A program made the translations under genes and the position numbers. A stretch of 64,000 bases of DNA, taken from the NCBI RefSeq assembly GCF_015666175.1, contig NZ_JADPIE010000001.1, forward strand, positions 191,741 to 255,740, in the 5' to 3' direction. This document shows positions 24,603-32,245 of this stretch, piece after piece. The notes below the pieces were generated by a model. That model saw nothing but the letters and a program-made list of their open reading frames with translations. It ran no database searches and was not told where the DNA came from. Numbering within the stretch: position 1 is the first letter of the stretch; each line of letters starts with the position of its first letter. The stretch comes from Halonatronomonas betaini. GTDB lineage: Bacteria; Bacillota; Halanaerobiia; Halanaerobiales; Halarsenatibacteraceae.

Positions 24603-27600
24603 ATGAAAGAACCAACTGGAGTAACACCTTCTGTTAAGAGAAAACCAGATCCATTGAGTTATTCAGAATTAACAGAAGACCAGGTTATGCTGCGCACATT
24701 TATTGCTATGTGTATCCCGGCAATACTTGCAGTATTTGCTATGGGTACAATGGCATTATTTAATATTTTAGCAGCAGTTATAACCGCAGTAGTTTGTCAT
24801 TATATTATTAAGAAGTTAGAGTTACAGGATAACACAAAACTAGATGAGAGTACTTATCAATCGCCATATTCTGCACTAGTGGCGGGTATGATAGTAGGTC
24901 TCTGTATGGGGGAGTTTTCACCATACTGGATAACAGCTATCGTTTCTGCTGTAACCATGGTTGGATTTAAATGGGGGCAGGAGAAATATTTTGGTCGGAA
25001 GATTATTAATCCGGCTGCTGGAGCCAAAATGCTTGTCTTATTACTTATTACATTTATGTGGTTTTTGCCAGACAATTTGTCTGCAGGAATGCTTTTTTAT
25101 CCAGAACATTTAGATTATAATCTTCTAACAAAAGAAGGCTTTGAAGGAGCTCTAGCATTAACTGAAGCAATGGGCTTATATGGTACAGCTAATCTAAGTG
25201 TTCCAGAGAGTTTATTGTTATTCAAAAGCCATGGTTGGATTGGTGGAGCATCCAGTGTAGCAGTAATAGCTTCTGGTGTTTTACTTGCCTACTGGATAAA
25301 ATTAAAATGGCGTATAACTGTTAGTTTTCTTGGCGGTATGGCAGTTCTGGCCACAGCTATTGCATTAATTAATGGAGGTTCTGTTGTTGACAGAGTAGCT
25401 TTCCATGTTTTTGCAGGTAGTGTTATCTTCCTTGCCTTTTATATGGCTACTGAACCTCAGACGACACCATCTACTTTTAAAGGCCAGTATATATTTGGTG
25501 GTATCTTAGCAATATTAACAATGGGTTTAACTCTGGTAGGTTTATATGGGGCATCTTTTGTTGCTCTTGTAATCTTAAATCCATATGCACCTTATATAGA
25601 TAGAATAGGATTGAAAGATCCATTTCCTAAAGGCAAAAATGTATTTAGTCCTGGCAAGAATTTGCCAAGGGAGAAAGATGAGACCTCTCCAGTTATGACC
25701 TATGATGAGTCTAAATGTATTATGTGTCAGCGTTGTGTTAAAGCATGTGATGAGATCCATGAAAAGGGTATATTAGGCCTGGCTGATAGAGGCTCTAATA
25801 TTTTTACAACTGCTGGCTTAGGTGAACGTGGTTTTTCTGAATGTGATGGAGACGGTCAGTGCTTTGAATTATGCCCAACTGGAGCTCTTGCTCAAAAACA
25901 TACAGATAATTTAGCAAGAAAATGGGAGGCAGAAAATGTAGTTAATACAATCTGTAGTAATTGTGGAACAGGTTGTAATATTAGAGCTTACGTACAGAAT
26001 AATCGCTTAACAAGGGTAGAATCAGTTGTTACTGATCCTAATAATGGATCTTTATGCATAAAAGGTAGGTTTGGAAATACCTATGTTGATTCAACTGACA
26101 GATTATTGTATCCAATGATGAAAAGAGGAGATGAATTTGTTCCAGTAACCTGGGATAAAGCTTTAGATATTATCTCTTCAAAATTAAGTTCAATTAAAGA
26201 AGAATTTGGACCAGATGCTATAGCAGGTGTTGCTTCTGCTAAAAGTACTAATGAAGAAAGTTATTTATTCCAGAAGTTTATGAGAACTGCTATTGGAACA
26301 AATAATATAGATTCATCTACCAGATTATGTGATATTCCGTCAGCTAAAGCGTTAGAAGAAGCTTTTGGTTGTGGTGCTATGACTAATTCGATTACAGAGT
26401 TAGAATATGCTGACTGTATATTAGTAATTGGTTCTAATACAACAGCTTCTCATCCTGTAGTTGCTCAGTATATTAAAAAAGCTGTTCGCCAGCATGGGGC
26501 AGACTTAATAGTTATTGATCCAAAAGAAATTGAGTTGACTAAGTGGGCAACTAAATGGATAAGGCCAAAAAATGGTTCTGATCTTGCTGTTATTAATGGT
26601 ATGATGAATGTTATTAAGGAATCTGGTTTAGAAGATCAAGAGTTTATAGACTCAAAAACTGAAGGTTATGCAGACTTTATTGATAGTCTGAGCGAATATA
26701 CACCTGAAAAAGTTTCGGAAATGTCAGAAGTACCAGTTGAAGAGCTTGAAGAAACTGCTAAATTATTTGCTGGAGCTGAAAAGAGTTCAATAGTTTTTGC
26801 AACTGGTATGACTCAGCAGGAGAACGGTACAGATAATGTTAGAGCTTTAGCAAACCTATCACTAATGACTGGGAATATTGGTAAAGAATCAACTGGTTTA
26901 AATCAGTTACAGGGTCAGAATAATATTCAGGGTATAAATGATATGGGGGCCCTTCCTGATCATTTACCAGGTTATATCAATATCTCTAAACAAGAGGTTC
27001 TTTCTACCTTCAGTAATAAATGGGATATAAAACTTCCAGAAGAGCCAGGCTTAACTCTCATTGATATGATGGATGAAGCTGCAGCTGGAAATCTAAAATC
27101 AATGATTGTTATGGGAAGTAACCTGCTCTTATCAGAGCCTAATAGAGTTAAAACAGAAATGGCCCTTGATAATCTGGATTTCTTAGTAGTAGTTGATCCA
27201 TTTATGACAGAAACTGCAGAAAAAGCAGATCTAATATTGCCTGCAGCAATTTCACTGGAGAAGGAAGGTACTTTTACAAATACTGAGAGAAGAATTCAAA
27301 AATTATCACAGGCAATGAATAAGCCAGGAAAAGTTAAAGCTGACTGGGAAATTATTGCTGCAATGAGCAAGGCTTTAGGTTATCCATTAAACTATAATGC
27401 ACCAGAAAATATAATGGATGAAATAGCCAGTGTCACACCATTGTATAGAGGTGTTAGTTATAGAAAGTTAGGGCTTGAAGGTATCCAATGGCCAATTAAA
27501 GATGGCTTTGAAGGAACCCCTTATCTCTACAAAGATCGTTTCTTAACAGAAAATGGAAAGGCTAAATTCAAAACTGTGAATTATAAAGAGCCTGAAGTAC

Positions 27601-27992
27601 AGCCTACAAAAGATTTCCCATATCTATTACTAACTGGTCGTAGTTTATTCCATGTTAGAACTGGGTCAATGACAAGGAAATCAGAAGTTTTAAAGGCTCA
27701 GGTCAATACAGCATATCTTGAGATAAATCCAGAAGATGCTGAAAGACTTGATATATCAGATAATGAAGATATTAAAGTGAGTTCAAAAATTGGCGAAATT
27801 GTTGTTAAAGCAAAATTATCTCATAAAGTTAAACCAGGTAGCGTTTTCTTGCCGATTCACTTTTCTGAATCAGCTGCAAATAAGTTGACAGATGTTAAGT
27901 TTGATAAAAAATCTGGAACACCTGCATTAAAACGTGCTATCTGTCAGGTTGAGAAAATTTCAGAAGAAGAAAAATCCTTGATGTATTCATAA
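24603..27992 (+). CDS. RnfD/NqrB-like membrane domain fused to a formate-dehydrogenase-like molybdopterin subunit
   Basis: A 1,129-residue fusion. Residues 1-330 are a polytopic RnfD/NqrB-like domain (INPAAGAKMLVLL matches the family's NPA segment). A ferredoxin-like region follows, with Cys372 in CIMCQRCVKACD and a later CFELCP. The molybdopterin domain has Cys451, Cys454, Cys458 and Cys485 for a [4Fe-4S] cluster, then the bis-MGD dehydrogenase body. Alignment by eye with E. coli FdhF puts Cys576 at the Sec140 site, but Asp577 replaces His141 and Gln770 (QGQNN) replaces Arg333. Formate oxidation is therefore doubtful. The N-terminal part lacks an evident SGAT flavinylation motif. The start is ATG 24603 behind GGGAGGG. 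It leads a five-gene redox operon. Confidence 0.88.
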   Translation: MKEPTGVTPSVKRKPDPLSYSELTEDQVMLRTFIAMCIPAILAVFAMGTMALFNILAAVITAVVCHYIIKKLELQDNTKLDESTYQSPYSALVAGMIVGLCMGEFSPYWITAIVSAVTMVGFKWGQEKYFGRKIINPAAGAKMLVLLLITFMWFLPDNLSAGMLFYPEHLDYNLLTKEGFEGALALTEAMGLYGTANLSVPESLLLFKSHGWIGGASSVAVIASGVLLAYWIKLKWRITVSFLGGMAVLATAIALINGGSVVDRVAFHVFAGSVIFLAFYMATEPQTTPSTFKGQYIFGGILAILTMGLTLVGLYGASFVALVILNPYAPYIDRIGLKDPFPKGKNVFSPGKNLPREKDETSPVMTYDESKCIMCQRCVKACDEIHEKGILGLADRGSNIFTTAGLGERGFSECDGDGQCFELCPTGALAQKHTDNLARKWEAENVVNTICSNCGTGCNIRAYVQNNRLTRVESVVTDPNNGSLCIKGRFGNTYVDSTDRLLYPMMKRGDEFVPVTWDKALDIISSKLSSIKEEFGPDAIAGVASAKSTNEESYLFQKFMRTAIGTNNIDSSTRLCDIPSAKALEEAFGCGAMTNSITELEYADCILVIGSNTTASHPVVAQYIKKAVRQHGADLIVIDPKEIELTKWATKWIRPKNGSDLAVINGMMNVIKESGLEDQEFIDSKTEGYADFIDSLSEYTPEKVSEMSEVPVEELEETAKLFAGAEKSSIVFATGMTQQENGTDNVRALANLSLMTGNIGKESTGLNQLQGQNNIQGINDMGALPDHLPGYINISKQEVLSTFSNKWDIKLPEEPGLTLIDMMDEAAAGNLKSMIVMGSNLLLSEPNRVKTEMALDNLDFLVVVDPFMTETAEKADLILPAAISLEKEGTFTNTERRIQKLSQAMNKPGKVKADWEIIAAMSKALGYPLNYNAPENIMDEIASVTPLYRGVSYRKLGLEGIQWPIKDGFEGTPYLYKDRFLTENGKAKFKTVNYKEPEVQPTKDFPYLLLTGRSLFHVRTGSMTRKSEVLKAQVNTAYLEINPEDAERLDISDNEDIKVSSKIGEIVVKAKLSHKVKPGSVFLPIHFSESAANKLTDVKFDKKSGTPALKRAICQVEKISEEEKSLMYS

Positions 27993-28012
27993 ATATTTGG
28001 AGGTGATCTTAA

Positions 28013-28513
28013 TTGAAAAAAGAAGAAGCAAAAAGTATAGATAATATAATTAAGAAAAACAAAGAAATTGCAAAAAAGCAGAATAGATCTCCGTTGTTAC
28101 CTGTTCTACAGGATATTCAAAAATTCTATGGATGGTTACCTGAGAAAGCTCTTATTAGAGCTTCTCAGGAACTATCAGTTCCACTTGTATCTTTATACGG
28201 TGTAGCTTCATTTTATAATGAATTTAGATTAAAACCACTCGGTAAATATCATTTTGTTGTCTGTACAGGAACAGCCTGCCATGTAAGGGGAGCTCCTTTA
28301 TTAATATCTGAATTAGAAAGAATGCTAGGTATTAATACTGGTGAAGTAACTCCAGATGAAATGTTTTCACTTGAAGATGCAAGGTGTGTAGGTACCTGTG
28401 CAGTTGCACCAGTCATAATAGTTGATGGAGAGTATCATGGAAAAGCAACTAAAAAAGAGATACAGAGTTTAGTGAAAGAACTCAGGGAGGAGGGAGAAAA
28501 TGAAGAAAATTGA
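28013..28513 (+). CDS. NuoE/HydC-like thioredoxin-fold [2Fe-2S] subunit
   Basis: The 24-kDa-type subunit of NADH dehydrogenases and bifurcating hydrogenases. The helical N-terminus (LLPVLQDIQKFYGWLPEKAL) is followed by the four cluster cysteines in CTGTACHVRG and RCVGTCAVAP, as in NuoE. The 166-residue length fits the family. The start is TTG 28013 behind GGAGGTGAT, and the gene overlaps the NuoF-like gene by 14 bases. It works with the next subunit to pass electrons to or from NAD(H). Confidence 0.93.
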   Translation: MKKEEAKSIDNIIKKNKEIAKKQNRSPLLPVLQDIQKFYGWLPEKALIRASQELSVPLVSLYGVASFYNEFRLKPLGKYHFVVCTGTACHVRGAPLLISELERMLGINTGEVTPDEMFSLEDARCVGTCAVAPVIIVDGEYHGKATKKEIQSLVKELREEGENEEN

Positions 28514-30374
28514 TTCCCCGGAAGTTTTAAAAAAATTCCAGGATAAAGCTAAAAAAGCAGCAAAGAGTAAAGAGCTTTTTATTACAATTTGCGGTGGTAC
28601 TGGGTGTCAGGGCTCAGGATGCCAGAAAGTTATAGATGCATTAAAAACCGGTATTAAAGAAAGAGGTTTAGAAGATAGAGTTGGTGTAAAAGTAACTGGA
28701 TGTCAGGGTTTCTGTGAACAGGGGCCTTTAATGGTTATAAGACCGCAAGGTATTTATTATGTTCAAATAGAACCTGAAGATATTTCAAAAATACTTGATG
28801 AAACAATTGAACAGGATAGTATTGTTGAAGAATTGCTTTATGTTGATCAATCAACTTCTGAAAAGATAACTAAAGAAGAGGATATACCTTTCTATAAAAA
28901 TCAGAAAAGACTTGTATTTAAAAATAATGGTTTTATAGAACCTACTTCAATTGATGATTACTTTAATGTTGATGGTTATTCCGGTCTTGCTAAAGTACTT
29001 TATGAAATGAGCCCAGATGAAGTTATTGATGAAACAATTGAGGCTAACTTAAGAGGACGAGGTGGAGCAGGCTTCCCGGCAGGTAAGAAATGGAAGTATT
29101 GCCGGATAGAAGAGGCTGAGCCAAAGTACCTAGCATGTAATGCTGATGAAGGTGATCCAGGAGCATATATGGATAGAAGTATTTTAGAAGGTAATCCCCA
29201 TCTTGTTATTGAAGGTATGATTATAGCAGCTTATGCTATTGGATGTAATAAAGGTTATATTTATGTTAGAGCTGAGTATCCGTTAGCAGTTAAGCATACT
29301 AAACATGCCATAGAAATTGCTGAAAAATATGGTCTTTTAGGCGAAAATATTATGGGCTCTGGCTTTGACTTTGATTTAGAGGTAGTTGAAGGAGCAGGGG
29401 CATTTGTAGCCGGTGAGTCTACAGCCTTAATGTATTCTATAGAAGGAAAAAGACCTATGCCAAGACAGACTCCTCCCCGGTCAGTACAGAAAGGTTTATT
29501 TGGAAAACCAACAGTTTTAAATAATGTAGAAACCTTTGCTAATGTTCCTTTGATTATGCAGAATGGTGCTGATTGGTTTAAATCTATTGGTACTGAAAAT
29601 AGTACAGGTTGCAAAATTTTCTCATTAGTAGGTAAAGTAAAAAATACTGGTTTGATTGAGGTTCCAATGGGGATAACACTCCGTGAAATTGTATTTGATA
29701 TTGGAGGAGGTATTCCTAATGGTAAAAAAGTTAAAGCTATTCAGACAGGAGGTCCATCTGGTGGTTGTATACCTGAAGATTTATTCGATCTTCCTGTAGA
29801 TTTTGATGAATTATATAAAGCTGGATCAATGATGGGCTCTGGTGGAATGGTTGTAATGGATGAAGATACCTGCATGGTAGATGTAGCTAAGTTTTTCCTA
29901 GACTTTTTGAAAGATGAATCTTGCGGAAAATGTTTGCCATGTAGAGACGGTGTGCCTGAAATGTATAAAATATTAGAAAAAATCACTAAAGGTGAAGGCA
30001 CAGATGGCGATATTGCTAATTTAAGAAGTATTGCTGAAACAATTAAAAGCACTGCTTTATGTGGTTTAGGCGATTCATCTCCAAATCCTGTTCTTTCAAC
30101 TCTTGAATATTTTGAAGATGAATACAGGGCTCATATACATGATAAAGCCTGTCCGGCAGGTGTCTGTGCTGATTTAATCTATTATGAAGTTCAGGATGAA
30201 GCCTGTAAATCCTGTGATCGTTGCCGGAAGGCATGTCCAGTTGATGCTATTTCTGGTGAACCAGGAGGCGATCCATATATTATTGATAATGATATATGTA
30301 TCTGTTGTGGAACATGTATTGAAGAATGCCCATTTGACGCTATAGAGATTATTCCTGGTCAGGAAGATAAATAG
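28500..30374 (+). CDS. NuoF/HydB-like NADH- and FMN-binding subunit
   Basis: The NAD(H)-oxidising subunit, 624 residues. The order matches HydB of bifurcating hydrogenases. First comes a thioredoxin-like [2Fe-2S] domain (CGGTGCQGSGC, VTGCQGFCEQGP). The FMN/NADH part follows (RGRGGAGFPAGKKW, CNADEGDPGAYMDR, GAGAFVAGESTALM), then an SLBB domain and the N3-type [4Fe-4S] site ESCGKCLPCRDG. A C-terminal 2x[4Fe-4S] ferredoxin closes it (SCDRCRKACPVDA and CICCGTCIEECPFDA). The extra N- and C-terminal clusters are typical of soluble bifurcating enzymes rather than of complex I. Confidence 0.93.
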   Translation: MKKIDSPEVLKKFQDKAKKAAKSKELFITICGGTGCQGSGCQKVIDALKTGIKERGLEDRVGVKVTGCQGFCEQGPLMVIRPQGIYYVQIEPEDISKILDETIEQDSIVEELLYVDQSTSEKITKEEDIPFYKNQKRLVFKNNGFIEPTSIDDYFNVDGYSGLAKVLYEMSPDEVIDETIEANLRGRGGAGFPAGKKWKYCRIEEAEPKYLACNADEGDPGAYMDRSILEGNPHLVIEGMIIAAYAIGCNKGYIYVRAEYPLAVKHTKHAIEIAEKYGLLGENIMGSGFDFDLEVVEGAGAFVAGESTALMYSIEGKRPMPRQTPPRSVQKGLFGKPTVLNNVETFANVPLIMQNGADWFKSIGTENSTGCKIFSLVGKVKNTGLIEVPMGITLREIVFDIGGGIPNGKKVKAIQTGGPSGGCIPEDLFDLPVDFDELYKAGSMMGSGGMVVMDEDTCMVDVAKFFLDFLKDESCGKCLPCRDGVPEMYKILEKITKGEGTDGDIANLRSIAETIKSTALCGLGDSSPNPVLSTLEYFEDEYRAHIHDKACPAGVCADLIYYEVQDEACKSCDRCRKACPVDAISGEPGGDPYIIDNDICICCGTCIEECPFDAIEIIPGQEDK

Positions 30375-30397
30375 TGAAAATGAAAGGAGGAATATAA

Positions 30398-31132
30398 ATG
30401 GCTGAAAAGAATATGGTTAATTTAATAATAGATGGGAAAAATATATATGCAGCTGAAGGAGAAAATCTTCTAAAAGTTGCGTGGGAGAATGATATTGATA
30501 TACCTGGACTCTGTTATCATCCCAGATTAACCTTTACTGCTAGTTGTAGGCTATGTGTTGTTAAGGTTAATGATAAGGATGGTCTTGTACCAGCATGTAC
30601 TTTAACAGTCGAAAAAGATATGAATATTACTGCATTTGATCCAGATATTGAGAGGCATAGAACGAATCTTTTAGATCTCATGTTAAGTAGGCATGAGTGT
30701 GATTGTGTAATGTGTGATACTGCTGGTGATTGCGAACTTCAGGAGTTAGGTTATAGATATGGATTAATGGGTTTAAGCCCGGAAAAATTTCGTAAAATAT
30801 ATGGTGATGTGAGTGGGAAACATAAGAAATTACCATTATTAAAATATTTAACTTATGATTCTGATGAAAATGAGCAGACTGAAACTAGAAAAACCGCTTC
30901 TTACTCAGGAGAACCTAAAGATTGTATCAGATGTGGTTATTGTGTAGAAGCCTGCCCAAATGATCTATATCCTGTATTAATAATGGAGGCTGTTGCTTAT
31001 GACCAGCCTGAGTTATATAAAGGTTTATCACCTGATGATTGTATCAATTGTGGTCTTTGCTCCTTTGTCTGTCCTGGAAGAATTAAAATACCAGATTTCT
31101 TTTATAAAGAAGATAAGGTAAAATCAAAATAA
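30398..31132 (+). CDS. NuoG-N-terminal-like iron-sulfur subunit with RnfC-like ferredoxin tail
   Basis: A 244-residue electron-wire protein. Its first part is NuoG/HydA-like: a [2Fe-2S] domain (LCYHPRLTFTASCRLC, ACT) and the His-Cys3 [4Fe-4S] region RHECDCVMCDTAGDCELQ. There is no catalytic H-cluster or molybdopterin domain. The tail has two clusters, CIRCGYCVEACPNDLYPVL and CINCGLCSFVCPGRIKIPDF. The Pro-x-x-Leu-x-P spacing and the SFVCPGRI ending resemble RnfC more than bacterial ferredoxins. It could bridge the NuoEF-like pair and the membrane part. SD AAGGAGGA precedes the ATG. Confidence 0.85.
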   Translation: MAEKNMVNLIIDGKNIYAAEGENLLKVAWENDIDIPGLCYHPRLTFTASCRLCVVKVNDKDGLVPACTLTVEKDMNITAFDPDIERHRTNLLDLMLSRHECDCVMCDTAGDCELQELGYRYGLMGLSPEKFRKIYGDVSGKHKKLPLLKYLTYDSDENEQTETRKTASYSGEPKDCIRCGYCVEACPNDLYPVLIMEAVAYDQPELYKGLSPDDCINCGLCSFVCPGRIKIPDFFYKEDKVKSK

Positions 31133-31153
31133 AATTGTTGGAGGTGAACTTTA

Positions 31154-32185
31154 ATGTTTGAAAAAAATATGAAATCAGCTGTCTTCTTTACAGCAGTTTT
31201 GATCTTTGCCTTCGTATTTATCTTTGTTATTGAAGGTGTTGAATATGGGGCTGTATCTCCAGGAGACCCTGATGAAGAGGTAGCTGAGGTTGAAGAGGTA
31301 GATGAAGAAGGTGAGATATTTACTGCTTCTGCTGAAGGTTATGGTGGAGAATTAACTGTAGAAGTTGAGATCGCTGATAATCAAATAATAGCTGTTAGAG
31401 TTACAGAGCACAGTGAGACTGATGGGCTAGCAGATCCTGCAATTGAAGATGTACCTGCAGCTATAGTTGATAGCCAGAGTACAGATGTTGATATTGTTTC
31501 AGGTGTTACAGTTACAAGTGAGGCTATTATGGAAGCTGTCTCAAAGGCCTTAGAAGAGGCAGGATTTGATCCTGATGCTGTTGAAGATGAAGAGCCTGCT
31601 GAAGAACCTGAAGAGGAATCAAGGGTTATAGAAGGTGTAGCAGAGGGCTATGGTGGAGATTTAGTAGTTGAAGTTGAGTTGGATGCCGATAATAAGATAA
31701 TTGCGATTAATATTATTGAGCATAATGAGACTGATGATTTTGCTGATGAAGCATTAGAAGAGATTCCTGCTGCTATTATAGAAGCCCAATCAACAGATGT
31801 AGATATAGTAACTGGTGTAACAGAAACCAGTGAAGCAATCATGGTAGCAGTAGCTAATGCTCTTGAAGATGAAGGAATAGAATTAGGTGAAGCTGAAGAT
31901 GTTGATGAAGAGCCGGAAGAAGCTGAAGAGGAAACAAGAATTGTAGAGGGAGTTGCAGAAGGTTATGGTGGCGATATAATAGTCGAGGTTGAATTAGGTC
32001 CTGGTGACGAAATCCTGGCAATAAATATTATTGAGCATAATGAAACTGATGGATTTGCTGACCCGGCATTTGAAGAAATTCCTGATGCTATTATAGAAGC
32101 TCAATCAACTGATGTTGATATAGTGACTGGAGTTACAGAAACCAGTGAGGCTATTATGGAAGCAGTCAAATCTGCCTTAGAATAA
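31154..32185 (+). CDS. Membrane-anchored protein with three RnfG/NqrC-type FMN-binding domains
   Basis: One N-terminal membrane segment (SAVFFTAVLIFAFVFIFVIE) is followed by an acidic linker and three FMN-binding domains repeated every 103-105 residues. Each ends in the flavinylation motif: DIVSGVTVTSEAI in the first and DIVTGVTETSEAI in the other two, matching D-x-x-(S/T)-G-x-T-x-T-S. By family knowledge ApbE would attach FMN covalently to the threonine. The domains face outside. Normal RnfG has one such domain. An ApbE gene is not in this window. It ends the operon and is followed by a strong terminator. Confidence 0.88.
   Translation: MFEKNMKSAVFFTAVLIFAFVFIFVIEGVEYGAVSPGDPDEEVAEVEEVDEEGEIFTASAEGYGGELTVEVEIADNQIIAVRVTEHSETDGLADPAIEDVPAAIVDSQSTDVDIVSGVTVTSEAIMEAVSKALEEAGFDPDAVEDEEPAEEPEEESRVIEGVAEGYGGDLVVEVELDADNKIIAINIIEHNETDDFADEALEEIPAAIIEAQSTDVDIVTGVTETSEAIMVAVANALEDEGIELGEAEDVDEEPEEAEEETRIVEGVAEGYGGDIIVEVELGPGDEILAINIIEHNETDGFADPAFEEIPDAIIEAQSTDVDIVTGVTETSEAIMEAVKSALE
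31331..32182 (+). repeat. Three tandem FMN-binding domain repeats within one gene
   Basis: The conserved GYGG segments begin at 31337, 31646 and 31961, so the periods are 309 and 315 bp. Repeats 2 and 3 are more alike (IIEHNETD and IEAQSTDVDIVTGVTETSEA in both) than either is to repeat 1, suggesting a later second duplication. Confidence 0.85.
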
Positions 32186-32205
32186 AAACTGATTATTAGA
32201 AAAAT

Positions 32206-32240
32206 TTAAAGCTGCCCTTAACCGGGCAGCTTTAATTATT
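32206..32240. terminator. Strong bidirectional terminator
   Basis: TTAAAGCTGCCC (32206-32217) and GGGCAGCTTTAA (32224-32235) form a perfect 12-bp stem with a 6-nt loop. It lies between the end of the redox operon and the end of the leftward osmoprotectant operon. Confidence 0.85.
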
Positions 32241-32245
32241 TTTAT

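Noticed and set aside
24603-27992. Annotation as a normal formate dehydrogenase alpha subunit
   Set aside because: The chain matches the family, but the catalytic His and Arg are replaced by Asp577 and Gln770, and an RnfD-like domain is fused to it.
29261-30234. Open frames on the minus strand opposite the NuoF-like gene
   Set aside because: They lie antisense to a well-conserved subunit, have no SD or family motifs, and reflect the codon pattern of the plus strand.
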